DNA from: CAVPTL01 sp963794415
Lineage (GTDB): Bacteria > Actinomycetota > Thermoleophilia > Gaiellales > JAICJC01
Assembly: GCA_963794415.1 (NCBI GenBank)
Contig: CAWCDI010000001.1
Coordinates: 186,001 to 250,000 of the forward strand
Reading direction: 5' to 3'
DNA length: 64,000 bases
Position numbers and translations under genes: made by a program. Below are positions 56,390-64,000 of the stretch, piece by piece (position 1 is the stretch's first letter; each line of letters begins with the position of its first letter). The notes under the pieces are model-generated. The model was not told the origin of the DNA and ran no database searches. It saw nothing but the letters and a program-made list of their open reading frames with translations.

Positions 56390-57613
56390 CTAGAACCCGG
56401 ATTGCAGTCCGGCCAGAACGGCATTCGATGGTTTACCAGTACCTGGCGCGATCAGTGCGGACTTGCCACCCGAGTACTGGTGGTACGCCCAGCCGATGTC
56501 GTGTTCGCGGCAGAAGGCCGTGAACTGCGGGAGCACCGACGCCGCCCACGCGGCGGTGGCAGCAGCGACGCCTGACGGCGCTGCCCCATGGCCCCGGTAA
56601 ACCCCAAACTCACCGATCCAGGTCGGGGCGTCCCATGACGAGGCGTGCGAGAGATGAGCTTCGATCGCGCTCCTGGCCCGATCCCACGATGACGCGTAGA
56701 CGTGGAACGAGTAAACCGAGCCTGGAAGTGTGAGAGGCCGGTCGAGTGCGTACTGGCCGCGTTTCGCAGTGTTGTCCTGGTAGATGAGGAGGACGTGTGG
56801 ATCGCCAGCTCGGATCGCCTGGCCGACGCGGGTATAGAACCGGTTTAGATCAAGCCCGGCGCAGTGCGAGCTTGGCTCGTTGTACATGTCGGCGGCGACG
56901 ACAAGCGGGTTTGACGCATACCGCCCCGAAACGGCCTGCCAAGCTGCCGCATAGCCCTGCTGAGGGTCGGTTGAGACTCCTGGCTGGGCGCGGTCGGTCA
57001 GAAAATCGCACTCGCCCCGGTGGGCGGAGATCGAGCCGGCGTTGGGGTAGAGCCACGACGGCAGGCCGGAGCCTTCGCAGCGGCCGGTGCGCGGGCTCTT
57101 GAACGCCGGCGACGTGTTGTTTCCGTGCATGTCGAGGATTACCGCGATGCCGTTGGATGTGAAGCCTTTCACCTCGGCGTCGAGCGCCTTGAGGTAGGGG
57201 CCGTTCCAGCGGTGCGTAGCTCCGCCACCGCTCGGCTCGGTCGGCTCGAGGTTTGCCCACGAGATTCCGAGTCTGACTGAATTGAAGCCGAATCGCTTGA
57301 AGTCTGCATACTCGGATTCGGGAACCTGGGTCCAGCCGCCCCCGCATGCATCGGGATCGGACACGGCGTTATTGCCGTCTCCGGAGATCAGCGAAGGCTC
57401 ATCCAGCCCAAGCAGCCGCACTGGCGCGCCGGACGAGCTCAGTATGTGCTTACCGGCCGTGTGGAGCCACCCAGTGACTCTCGGTGCGCTGGTGGTTGGG
57501 GAGGGTATGTGCGTGCCGTTCCCGTGCCGTGAAGCGCCGACCCAGACCGCTGCTACAACGGCGGCCGCCGCGAGCACCAGAGCGAGAATGACCCACCTAT
57601 GCGATCGCTGCAC
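56390..57613 (-). CDS. Membrane-anchored GH5-like glycoside hydrolase
   Basis: A 407-residue protein from GTG 57613 with anchor WVILALVLAAAAVVAAVWVG and a TIM-barrel domain. FGFNSVRLGISWANLEP, AVILDMHGNN, VVAADMYNEPS (acid/base Glu) and APTWIGEFGVYRG (nucleophile Glu) fit GH5; VYSFHVY carries the active-site His. The domain layout matches the enzyme at 28972, with modest sequence similarity. It probably acts on the glycan made by the neighbouring genes. Confidence 0.82.
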   Translation of the reverse strand: MQRSHRWVILALVLAAAAVVAAVWVGASRHGNGTHIPSPTTSAPRVTGWLHTAGKHILSSSGAPVRLLGLDEPSLISGDGNNAVSDPDACGGGWTQVPESEYADFKRFGFNSVRLGISWANLEPTEPSGGGATHRWNGPYLKALDAEVKGFTSNGIAVILDMHGNNTSPAFKSPRTGRCEGSGLPSWLYPNAGSISAHRGECDFLTDRAQPGVSTDPQQGYAAAWQAVSGRYASNPLVVAADMYNEPSSHCAGLDLNRFYTRVGQAIRAGDPHVLLIYQDNTAKRGQYALDRPLTLPGSVYSFHVYASSWDRARSAIEAHLSHASSWDAPTWIGEFGVYRGHGAAPSGVAAATAAWAASVLPQFTAFCREHDIGWAYHQYSGGKSALIAPGTGKPSNAVLAGLQSGF

Positions 57614-57692
57614 GCCGCTCCGCCTTGCCGTCCGTCAGTGACCCGAGGGCCCCAGAAGCCACGAGATCGTAGCCGCGCGATATTGGTCAACC

Positions 57693-58712
57693 TCAATCCC
57701 CGACGGAGACTGGGCTCCTCGATCCCGAGAGCATCTGGTCGTACACCCACCGGTAGGTCTGTTCGAGCCCGTCGCGGAGCGTAATCGATGGCTCCCAACC
57801 AAGCTTCTCGACGATCAGTGTGTTGTCGCTGTTGCGGCCGCGAACTCCCTGCGGTGCGCTCAGGTTGTAATCGCGCTGCACCTTGATGCCCGCGATCTCC
57901 TCGACGATCGACACGAGCTGGTTGATGGTGACGAGCTCCGCGCTGCCGACGTTCAGTGGCTCGGTCACGTCGCTACCGGCGAGGAGTTGCGTCCCGTGGA
58001 CGCAGTCGTCGATGTACATGAACGACCGCGTCTGGTGGCCGTCGCCCCAGATCTCCATCCGATGGTCACCGCTCATCTTCGCTGCGGCGATCTTCCGGCA
58101 GACCGCAGCGGGCGCCTTCTCTCGGCCGCCGTCGTACGTCCCGTGGGGCCCGTACACGTTGTGGTAGCGGGCGACCCGCGTGGGAACCCCGAAGTCTTCG
58201 CGATAGTGCCGGCACATACGCTCGCTGAAGAGCTTCTCCCAGCCGTATCCGTCCTCCGGCATCGCCGGGTAAGCGTCTGCCTCCGAGAGGGCGGTGACGT
58301 CGGGCGACGTCTGCCGGTCGGCGGCGTAGACGCAGGCGGAGGAGGAGAAGAAGAACCGCTCGACCCTATGCTTGCGGGCAGCCATCAGCATGTGGGTGTT
58401 GATCAGCACCGAGAGCATGCAGAGTGCCTTGTTGTTCTCGATGAAGCCCATGCCGCCCATGTCTGCGGCGAGTTGATAGACCGCCGACGCCCCGAGCAGG
58501 GCGGTGTCGCAATCCTCCCGAACCGAGAGATCCAACTCGAGGTTTTCGGCCCCCTCGAAGGCCTGGTACCACTCCTCGGTTGGCTTCATGTCCACTGCGC
58601 GGACACGTTTATCCTGCCTCAGGAGATCGGCCACAAGATGTCCGCCGATGAAGCCGCCAGCCCCAGCGACGACGGTGACATCGTCACCGACGGCAAAAGT
58701 AGCATCACTCAC
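57693..58712 (-). CDS. NAD-dependent sugar epimerase (GDP-mannose 3,5-epimerase-like)
   Basis: A 339-residue extended SDR enzyme. GTG 58712 is chosen because GGAGG lies 8 bases upstream. VVAGAGGFIGGHLV is the NAD motif; AADMGGMGFIENNKALCML, FFFSSSACVYAADRQTSPDV and EDGYGWEKLFSERMC (the catalytic Y-x3-K) are close to GDP-mannose 3,5-epimerases. They convert GDP-D-mannose to GDP-L-galactose/L-gulose. It may provide the donor sugar for the sulfated glycan; specificity is inferred. Confidence 0.83.
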   Translation of the reverse strand: MSDATFAVGDDVTVVAGAGGFIGGHLVADLLRQDKRVRAVDMKPTEEWYQAFEGAENLELDLSVREDCDTALLGASAVYQLAADMGGMGFIENNKALCMLSVLINTHMLMAARKHRVERFFFSSSACVYAADRQTSPDVTALSEADAYPAMPEDGYGWEKLFSERMCRHYREDFGVPTRVARYHNVYGPHGTYDGGREKAPAAVCRKIAAAKMSGDHRMEIWGDGHQTRSFMYIDDCVHGTQLLAGSDVTEPLNVGSAELVTINQLVSIVEEIAGIKVQRDYNLSAPQGVRGRNSDNTLIVEKLGWEPSITLRDGLEQTYRWVYDQMLSGSRSPVSVGD

Positions 58713-58827
58713 AACTCTACCCTCCAACACCCCTATACGTAGATCCCCGACCTGCTGGGCGGATCGCAGTATCTCATTTGATAACCCGTCAAGTCAACTG
58801 CAATCCTCTACCGGTTATCATCCGCCG

Positions 58828-59832
58828 ATGTCCGCTCCGGATGCGTCAACATACAGGTTGCCCAAACTGCTCGTGAGCTCGGTCATCCGCGCGACCGATA
58901 AGGGCGAAAGCCACGGGGGCGCCTACGTCGTCGATCTGGCCACTGGAGCGGTCGAGCAGAAGTTAGATTGGAGCGACCAGAGCATTGACTGGGCGGGCCG
59001 CGGCGGCGATCGCGGGCTGCGGGGAATCGCTATCCACGATGGGTTGGTCTACATGGCCGCAAGCGACGAGATCTTCGTTTTCGACGCGGCGTTCCAGCGG
59101 CGAGCCTCATTTCGTAACGTTTATCTCAAGCACTGCCACGAAATCTGCATCGACGGGCAACGCCTTCACGCTACCGCGACCGGATTCGATGCAGTGCTCA
59201 CGCTGGACCTCTTGACGGGCGAATGGGTGGATGGGTACTCGTTGAGGTTTGCCCAGATGGGCGGAAGACGTCTCATGCCCCGCCGTATCCGGCGACGATT
59301 CTCCCGCCCCCAGCAGCCGATAATTCGTCGCTTTGATCCCACGAGGGCCGACGGACCGAACCCAGGTGACACAACGCACATCAATAGCGTGACAGCGTCA
59401 CGAGGATCACTTCATGTGTCGGGCAGAGCGATGGCGCGACTGGTGAGGATCGACGGCGGCAAGGCGAAGACGTTTGCGCACATTCCGTACGGCACACACA
59501 ACGCACGCCCTTTTCGTGACGGGGTGATTCTCAATCACACCGACACCGATTCGGTCGCTTACGTGGATCTGGAAGGCAACGTGCAGCGGTCGTGGCCCGT
59601 CGTCACCTACGACACCGGGACTCTGGGGCACTCAGACCTGAGCGCAGACCTCGCGCGGCAGGGTTTCGGCCGGGGGCTCGCCGTGATCGACGACGACACG
59701 TTCGTGGCCGGCTCATCTCCTGCGACCGTGACGCTCTACAGATTTGACAATCAGCAGCCGGTCTCGCACGTCACCCTCACAAACGACATGAGGAACGCCA
59801 TCCACGGGCTCGAGGTGTGGCCATTCGGTTAG
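58828..59832 (+). CDS. Uncharacterised propeller-like protein in the sulfotransferase block (334 aa)
   Basis: From ATG 58828 the protein has no signal peptide. It contains repeated beta segments ending in hydrophobic-D or G-D-T patterns: GGAYVVDLATGAVEQKLDWS, GIAIHDGLVYMAASDEIFVF, HCHEICIDGQRLHATATGFD, THINSVTASRGSLHVSGRAM, GTHNARPFRDGVILNHTDTD and GLAVIDDDTFVAGSSPATVT. The spacing suggests a six- or seven-bladed propeller, with histidines (HCHE, THIN, THNA) that recall a metal or substrate site on top. It could be an enzyme acting on the glycan donor or acceptor. Base composition is visibly less GC-rich than upstream genes. Confidence 0.6.
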   Translation: MSAPDASTYRLPKLLVSSVIRATDKGESHGGAYVVDLATGAVEQKLDWSDQSIDWAGRGGDRGLRGIAIHDGLVYMAASDEIFVFDAAFQRRASFRNVYLKHCHEICIDGQRLHATATGFDAVLTLDLLTGEWVDGYSLRFAQMGGRRLMPRRIRRRFSRPQQPIIRRFDPTRADGPNPGDTTHINSVTASRGSLHVSGRAMARLVRIDGGKAKTFAHIPYGTHNARPFRDGVILNHTDTDSVAYVDLEGNVQRSWPVVTYDTGTLGHSDLSADLARQGFGRGLAVIDDDTFVAGSSPATVTLYRFDNQQPVSHVTLTNDMRNAIHGLEVWPFG

Positions 59833-60752
59833 CCCTGAACCCAGTCGGGCAAACCCCGGTAGCCGCGTTTGGTGAGCTCGTCACGCAGATCGGCGTTTTC
59901 CGGCGCGAAGATTTGTTCGAGCTCGGCCCGCACGCCGGGAGTCATCTCCTCCGACGGACGGCGCCCGTTGACGGCGTAGTACGCACTGCGAAGCGGTGCT
60001 TTCAGCCGGCGGTGGCTCCTGAGCAGTCGCTCGCTATTCGCTGCCACCGCAACCCGGTGCAGGACGAAGTGTCGCGCCGGGCGAGTCTCATTCTGAGTGG
60101 TGAAGTTGAACGTGCTCACCGGTCCGGAGTCGATGCCCAGCCACTGGCACAGGCCCGTCACCGTTTCCGCGGGCGCGGCGGCCATCTGCTCGAAGAACAC
60201 CACCATGCCGTCTTCACCGAAAGCGTCCAGCCAGAGCCTGACATAGGGGGCGTAGAAGCCGCCGCGAAGAGTCCGGTACGGTCGGTCCCCAGCTTCAACC
60301 GATTCCATCTCCATGACTCGTCGGCAGCGCTCCACGTACGCCTCGAAGCTCGTGTCCTCAGGCAGGAACCGGCGCGCCTTCGCAGACCTGAACGTCGACC
60401 ACATCCGATCGACGGGGTCGCGCAAGGTGATGATGATCCTGGGCCTGCCCAGCGTCTCCTGCATGGCGTCGATCACGTCTCCGCCGCCGTGGAGGTACTG
60501 CGGGCTCGCCTCCAGGCGGTACCGCTCGCCCGACCAGGACGCAAAGTGTGCGGCGTAGCTCTCAAGCGAGCCCGAGCCTCGGTAGCCGTCATGCGTCGGC
60601 TGGAAGAAGCGGATCTCTTTCACGTCCGAAGGGGAGATCTCGGGGTGCTGGGAGAGATAGTAGAAGAGGGACGTGGTACCAGACTTGCCCAGCCCGACCA
60701 TCACCAGATTTGGCAGGCGCAAGAGGCTCGGTGCGGCGGCATCGCTTGTCAT
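59829..60752 (-). CDS. PAPS-dependent sulfotransferase (ST4)
   Basis: A 307-residue protein from ATG 60752 (MTSDAAAPSLLRLPNLVMVG). GLGKSGTTSLFYYLSQHPEI is the 5'-PSB loop; PRIIITLRDPVDRMWSTFRS is the 3'-PB motif. The C-terminus has the WLGIDSGPVSTFNFTTQNET region of the heparan-type family. The 3' end overlaps the propeller-like gene by 4 bases, convergently. It is divergent from ST5. Confidence 0.85.
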   Translation of the reverse strand: MTSDAAAPSLLRLPNLVMVGLGKSGTTSLFYYLSQHPEISPSDVKEIRFFQPTHDGYRGSGSLESYAAHFASWSGERYRLEASPQYLHGGGDVIDAMQETLGRPRIIITLRDPVDRMWSTFRSAKARRFLPEDTSFEAYVERCRRVMEMESVEAGDRPYRTLRGGFYAPYVRLWLDAFGEDGMVVFFEQMAAAPAETVTGLCQWLGIDSGPVSTFNFTTQNETRPARHFVLHRVAVAANSERLLRSHRRLKAPLRSAYYAVNGRRPSEEMTPGVRAELEQIFAPENADLRDELTKRGYRGLPDWVQG

Positions 60753-60901
60753 CGCACTCAAGAATACGTGTCCCCGAGCCGCCTTGACAGCCCCGACCGT
60801 GAATCGGATACTTGCCGTGAATGTCGATCGAGTGGCGTTAGTGCGAAGGGTCGTGCAAGGGGCAGGACGCCGATGAAAGGCTCGCTGGTATCCGCGCACC
60901 G

Positions 60902-61777
60902 ATGAGAAGCCAGGTTCACCGTTACGGCATCCCTCCGGCCGTTCGCCAACGAGCGTTTTCCGTTGCTCGGACCACGCGGCGAGCAACGAGTCGTTACCGG
61001 CCGCTGCCAGATTTCCTGATCCTCGGGGGGCAGCGGTGCGGGACGACGTCGATGTTCCGCTATCTCGAACGGCACCCGTCTATCGCGAGCGGGCTCCGGA
61101 AAGAAGTGGGGTACTTCTGCTCGAACTACGATCGCGGCGATTCGTGGTACCGAGCTCACTTCCCCACTGAGCTCAAGAGGGCGGCATCGATGCGGGCACA
61201 TGGTGCCCGGCTCGAGGTCGGAGAGGCGACGCCGTACTACCTGTTCCATCCGGCAGCCGCCCGCCGCGCGGCAAGCGTCGTTCCGGACGCGAAGCTCATC
61301 GTGCTCCTGCGCAACCCCGTCGACCGCGCCTATTCCGGTTGGCAGCTGCAGACGGCGATCGGTACCGAGACCCTGTCATTCGCAGATGCGCTCAAGCGAG
61401 AGCCTGAGCGGCTCGCGGGCGAGGACAGCCGCCTCGTGTCCGATCCAAGCTACAGCAGCTTCAGCCACCGTCACCACTCGTATGTCGCCCGGGGGATGTA
61501 TGCCGAGCAGCTCGAGCGCTGGTTTGAGCACTTCCATCGCGAACAGTTCCTGATCCTGTCGAGTGAGGATTTCTTCGCCGATCCCGACCATACCGTGCAG
61601 ACCGTGTCCAAGTTCCTGGGAGTCCCCCAACACGACCTGCCACCGGCGCCGAGCCCGCGGCGAGGCAGAAGCAGTCCTCAGATGGATCCGCACACGCGGG
61701 CGCGCCTCGCGACCGAGTTTGAGGCGCCGAATCTCCGCCTCTGCGAATTGCTCGGGGCGGACTACCGATGGGGCTGA
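60902..61777 (+). CDS. PAPS-dependent sulfotransferase (ST5)
   Basis: A 291-residue enzyme with a basic N-terminal extension, then LPDFLILGGQRCGTTSMFRY (5'-PSB) and AKLIVLLRNPVDRAYSGWQL (3'-PB). The HAY/YSYVARGMYAEQLERWFEHF region and LSSEDFFADP match the ST1 enzyme at 33593, to which it is clearly related. Its end overlaps the ST6 gene by 10 bases, starting a run of four coupled sulfotransferase genes. Confidence 0.87.
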   Translation: MRSQVHRYGIPPAVRQRAFSVARTTRRATSRYRPLPDFLILGGQRCGTTSMFRYLERHPSIASGLRKEVGYFCSNYDRGDSWYRAHFPTELKRAASMRAHGARLEVGEATPYYLFHPAAARRAASVVPDAKLIVLLRNPVDRAYSGWQLQTAIGTETLSFADALKREPERLAGEDSRLVSDPSYSSFSHRHHSYVARGMYAEQLERWFEHFHREQFLILSSEDFFADPDHTVQTVSKFLGVPQHDLPPAPSPRRGRSSPQMDPHTRARLATEFEAPNLRLCELLGADYRWG

Positions 61778-62736
61778 ACCGCGTCGGAGTGTCTTCGGGG
61801 ACACGGACCGCGCCCGCGGCAAGCTCGCCTATCCTCGTGACTGGCTCGCATCGGTCGGGAACGACGTGGGTAGGCCGCGTGCTCGCTGCCGCTCCGGGCA
61901 TTGGGTATATCTCTGAACCGTTCAGTCCGCTTCATCGCCCGGGGATCCTCTCGGCACGTTTCCCACAGTGGTTCCCCTATGTCCGCAGCGATGAAGACGG
62001 GACGCTGGAGCCCGCTGTGCGCCGGATGCTCGCCTACCGCTACAGCGTTCGGGATGAATTGCCGGCCATCAGAACCCCGAGGGACGTTGGGCGAATGGCG
62101 CGTGATATCTCGGCGTGTCGCTCGCTGCGAACTGCCCACGCACGTCCGGTGCTGAAGGACCCGATAGCGCTCCTTGCTGCCCCCTGGCTCGCTCGGAACT
62201 TCGATACACACGTGGTCGTGTTGATCCGCCACCCCGCAGCATTTGCAAGCAGCCTGAAGCGGATGGGCTGGACACACCCATTCGCAGATTTTCGACAGCC
62301 GGGACTGCTCGAGGGCCCCCTGGCCCCGTTCGCAGATCAGATCGAGGACTTCGCCCGCCACGAGAGGCCCGTCGTTGAGCAGGCTGCGCTGCTGTGGTCG
62401 GCGCTGAACCACGTTGTCTCGCTCTACCGCGATGAGCACCCAGAGTGGGAGTTTGTGCGGCACGAGGATCTCTCGCTCAACCCCCGTGCTGAGTTCGAGC
62501 GGCTGTGTCTACGTCTCGGGGTCCCTTTCGAAGCCCGAGCGCGCTCATACCTCGAGGAGCACAGCGATCCCGGCAACCCCGCTGAGGCAAAGTCGGGGCA
62601 GGCACACCAGTTAAAGCGCAACAGCGAGGCTAATGTCATGAGCTGGCGCACGAGGTTGACACCAGGCGAAATCGCGCTCGTACGCGACCAAACCGCTTCG
62701 GTCGCACCGCGGTTTTACGGTGACGACGAATGGTGA
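61768..62736 (+). CDS. Sulfotransferase (ST6)
   Basis: A 322-residue enzyme starting MGLNRVGVSSGTRTAPAASS with SPILVTGSHRSGTTWVGRVL (5'-PSB), ISEPFSPLHRPG, VVVLIRHPAAFASSLKRMGW (3'-PB) and FVRHEDLSLNPRAEFERLCL. The C-terminal RFYGDDEW is typical. It shares motif order with ST3 at 42255. The start overlaps ST5 by 10 bases and the end overlaps ST7 by 7. Confidence 0.85.
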   Translation: MGLNRVGVSSGTRTAPAASSPILVTGSHRSGTTWVGRVLAAAPGIGYISEPFSPLHRPGILSARFPQWFPYVRSDEDGTLEPAVRRMLAYRYSVRDELPAIRTPRDVGRMARDISACRSLRTAHARPVLKDPIALLAAPWLARNFDTHVVVLIRHPAAFASSLKRMGWTHPFADFRQPGLLEGPLAPFADQIEDFARHERPVVEQAALLWSALNHVVSLYRDEHPEWEFVRHEDLSLNPRAEFERLCLRLGVPFEARARSYLEEHSDPGNPAEAKSGQAHQLKRNSEANVMSWRTRLTPGEIALVRDQTASVAPRFYGDDEW

Positions 62737-63464
62737 GCACACGGATAGCCGCGCGCAGGCTCTGGCAGGCAAGCCTTCCGGCTCTCGGTCGACGCCCGGC
62801 TCTCTACCTGCCATTCAGCCGATGGCGGTATGGATCCGAGCTCGCGTTTGGCTCGCACACCGAGATTGTGATCGAGGGCTTTCCCCGGTCTGCCAACAGC
62901 TTCGCCGTGGATGCATTCCGGCTCGCTCAAGCCCGGCACGTGCCGGTGGCTCATCACCTGCACGCGCCTGCGCAGGTGATGGCGGCGGCTCGATCCGGGG
63001 TGCCGGCAGTTGTGCTCGTGCGCGATCCGAAACCCGCGATCGTGTCGTACCTCCTCTGGGAGCGCGACGCCGATCCCCAGCACGCGGCCGCGAACTACCT
63101 CAGTTTCTACCAAAGCCTGAAGAGCTGCCAGGATGATTTCGTTGTCGCCGATTTCGACCAAGTGACGACCGACTTCGGGACGGTGATCGGGCGGGTCAAC
63201 GCGCGATTCGGGACGGCATTTCACGAGTTCGACCATTCCGAAGACAACGTGAAGCGCTGCTTCGAGGCGATCGAGCGCGACAGCCGTGCCCGGCGCGGCG
63301 ATCTCCGGGAGTCGGAGGTCGCACGGCCTTCCGAGACCCGAAAGATATTGCAGCTCGAGGCTGAGCTCGTGTTCGAGCGCGGAACCGCCGCGAAGACCCG
63401 CGACGAGCTCAATTCCGTGTACGCCCACTACCGGTCGCTCGCAGGGGAGTGCCCCATCAAATGA
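62730..63464 (+). CDS. Sulfotransferase-like protein (ST7)
   Basis: A 244-residue protein from ATG 62730 (GTG 62733 is an equally good start). HTEIVIEGFPRSANSFAVDA holds a P-loop variant of the 5'-PSB motif (FPRSANS where GT-type residues are expected). VPAVVLVRDPKPAIVSYLLW follows, and the C-terminal quarter is a long charged helix. The family is shorter than classical sulfotransferases and is poorly characterised. The coupling to ST6 and ST8 supports a shared pathway. Confidence 0.75.
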   Translation: MVSTRIAARRLWQASLPALGRRPALYLPFSRWRYGSELAFGSHTEIVIEGFPRSANSFAVDAFRLAQARHVPVAHHLHAPAQVMAAARSGVPAVVLVRDPKPAIVSYLLWERDADPQHAAANYLSFYQSLKSCQDDFVVADFDQVTTDFGTVIGRVNARFGTAFHEFDHSEDNVKRCFEAIERDSRARRGDLRESEVARPSETRKILQLEAELVFERGTAAKTRDELNSVYAHYRSLAGECPIK

Positions 63465-64000
63465 CGACCCTCGCCAAGTTCCTCGCATCTCACCGGACAC
63501 TGAAGCAGCGGGCCGCGGTTCCGGCCTACCGCGCATTCGCCCGCAGCAATATCTTGCTTCCAGGCCCGCGCGTGTTCGCCAACGGTTTCCCTAAGGCAGG
63601 GACACACCTGATCGCGACACTCTTACGGGCGTTGCCACAGATGATGTTCTCGGGCGTGCACCGCGCGGCCGGTGACTACTACGGGCCAGGAGGGCTTGAA
63701 GACCTCGATTGGCCCGCGCTGCGGCGAACGCTCCAGAGCGTCAACCGCGGGCAATACATGACGGGGCACTTCCCGGCTGTCGACGGCCTCGGGCAGCTGC
63801 TCTCGGACCTCGAGTACTCAAGCCTGCTCGTGCTCCGCGACCCTCGCGATGTCGTGGTATCTGCGCAGCGCTACGTCTGCGGACTACGGAGCCACGATCT
63901 GCACCGGAGGTTCAGCCAGCAGCTCAGAACGAGCGATGACCAGCTAATGGCGATGATCCTGGGATTCGAGGCAGATGAGTTCGGGCGCGGCCTGCCGTCG
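63461..64000 (+). CDS. Sulfotransferase (ST8), partial at the window edge
   Basis: ATG 63461 overlaps the ST7 stop as ATGA, and the frame is open to the last base (180 codons visible). RVFANGFPKAGTHLIATLLR is the 5'-PSB loop in the form seen in eukaryote-like (PF00685) sulfotransferases, and YSSLLVLRDPRDVVVSAQRY is the 3'-PB motif. The C-terminus lies beyond the window. Confidence 0.8.
   Translation, partial: MTTLAKFLASHRTLKQRAAVPAYRAFARSNILLPGPRVFANGFPKAGTHLIATLLRALPQMMFSGVHRAAGDYYGPGGLEDLDWPALRRTLQSVNRGQYMTGHFPAVDGLGQLLSDLEYSSLLVLRDPRDVVVSAQRYVCGLRSHDLHRRFSQQLRTSDDQLMAMILGFEADEFGRGLPS

Noticed and set aside
1..64000. Mobile elements, prophage, rRNA or replication origin
   Set aside because: I saw no transposase, integrase, phage structural gene, terminal inverted repeats with target duplication, rRNA sequence or DnaA-box cluster.

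Overview
The window is 64 kb of GC-rich DNA with dense genes, many GTG starts, many 4-base ATGA/GTGA stop-start overlaps and probable leaderless genes. The protein repertoire (DHA2 and TetR pairs, NarL-type two-component/ABC operons, GAF-kinase/cyclase signalling, delta-60-type secreted propellers, Wzx/Wzy polysaccharide genes) fits a soil or environmental Actinomycetota, probably Thermoleophilia (Solirubrobacterales/Gaiellales-like). This placement is inferred; the window holds no rRNA or other phylogenetic marker, and I saw no tRNA, CRISPR array, transposase or phage gene.

Layout. 0-7 kb: tail of a SpoIIE-like phosphatase, then a minus-strand cluster (SbnA-like PLP synthase, FAD/NAD(P)-binding protein, Y4yA-like decarboxylase, disulfide-type flavoprotein) that looks like a small-metabolite pathway built on an amino-acid precursor, and an amidohydrolase. 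7-11.4 kb: small and membrane proteins, two MFS transporters and a TetR regulator. 11.4-18.3 kb: a tightly coupled polysaccharide operon (nucleotide-sugar dehydrogenase, membrane GT2 synthase, a 31-residue membrane microprotein, two NodB-type deacetylases, a secreted jelly-roll-like protein) behind a long AT-rich leader. 18.3-26 kb: a paralogue of the jelly-roll-like protein, an RsbW-like kinase, an LppX-like lipoprotein, an ABC transporter/NarL two-component operon and a secreted propeller.

26-43 kb: a 78-bp tandem repeat array, two flippases, a GH5 enzyme, a second secreted propeller, a sulfotransferase, an APH-like kinase, a PAP2-like protein, then an export/polymerisation operon (Wzz/BY-kinase, WecG, GT2, Wzy, two sulfotransferases). 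43-45.5 kb: several very small proteins and another PAP2 enzyme. 45.5-52.7 kb: a signalling island (GAF-GAF hybrid kinase, lone receiver, receiver-cyclase, cyclic-nucleotide-binding protein, second cyclase, Crp/Fnr factor). 52.7-54.4 kb: small genes and a MarR regulator with clear operator candidates. 54.5-64 kb: a second surface-glycan block (O-antigen ligase-like protein, GH5, GDP-mannose 3,5-epimerase-like enzyme, an uncharacterised propeller-like protein, five sulfotransferase genes).

The standout theme is a Wzx/Wzy-type exopolysaccharide locus with eight different sulfotransferase-family genes in about 31 kb, which suggests a heavily and site-specifically sulfated surface polymer in a bacterium. 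Next to it lies a complete two-component-to-cyclic-nucleotide circuit that could control it; this link is inferred from position only.

Caution on sequence quality. Many conserved genes are broken by 1-2 base shifts, about 16 of them between 39.5 and 43.2 kb, with others at 4.0, 5.9, 21.9, 34.7-34.95, 48.2 and 50.5 kb. The protein on both sides of each break is conserved and each break is repaired by one or two bases, so assembly indels are much likelier than gene decay. Such genes are listed across their whole reconstructed span.
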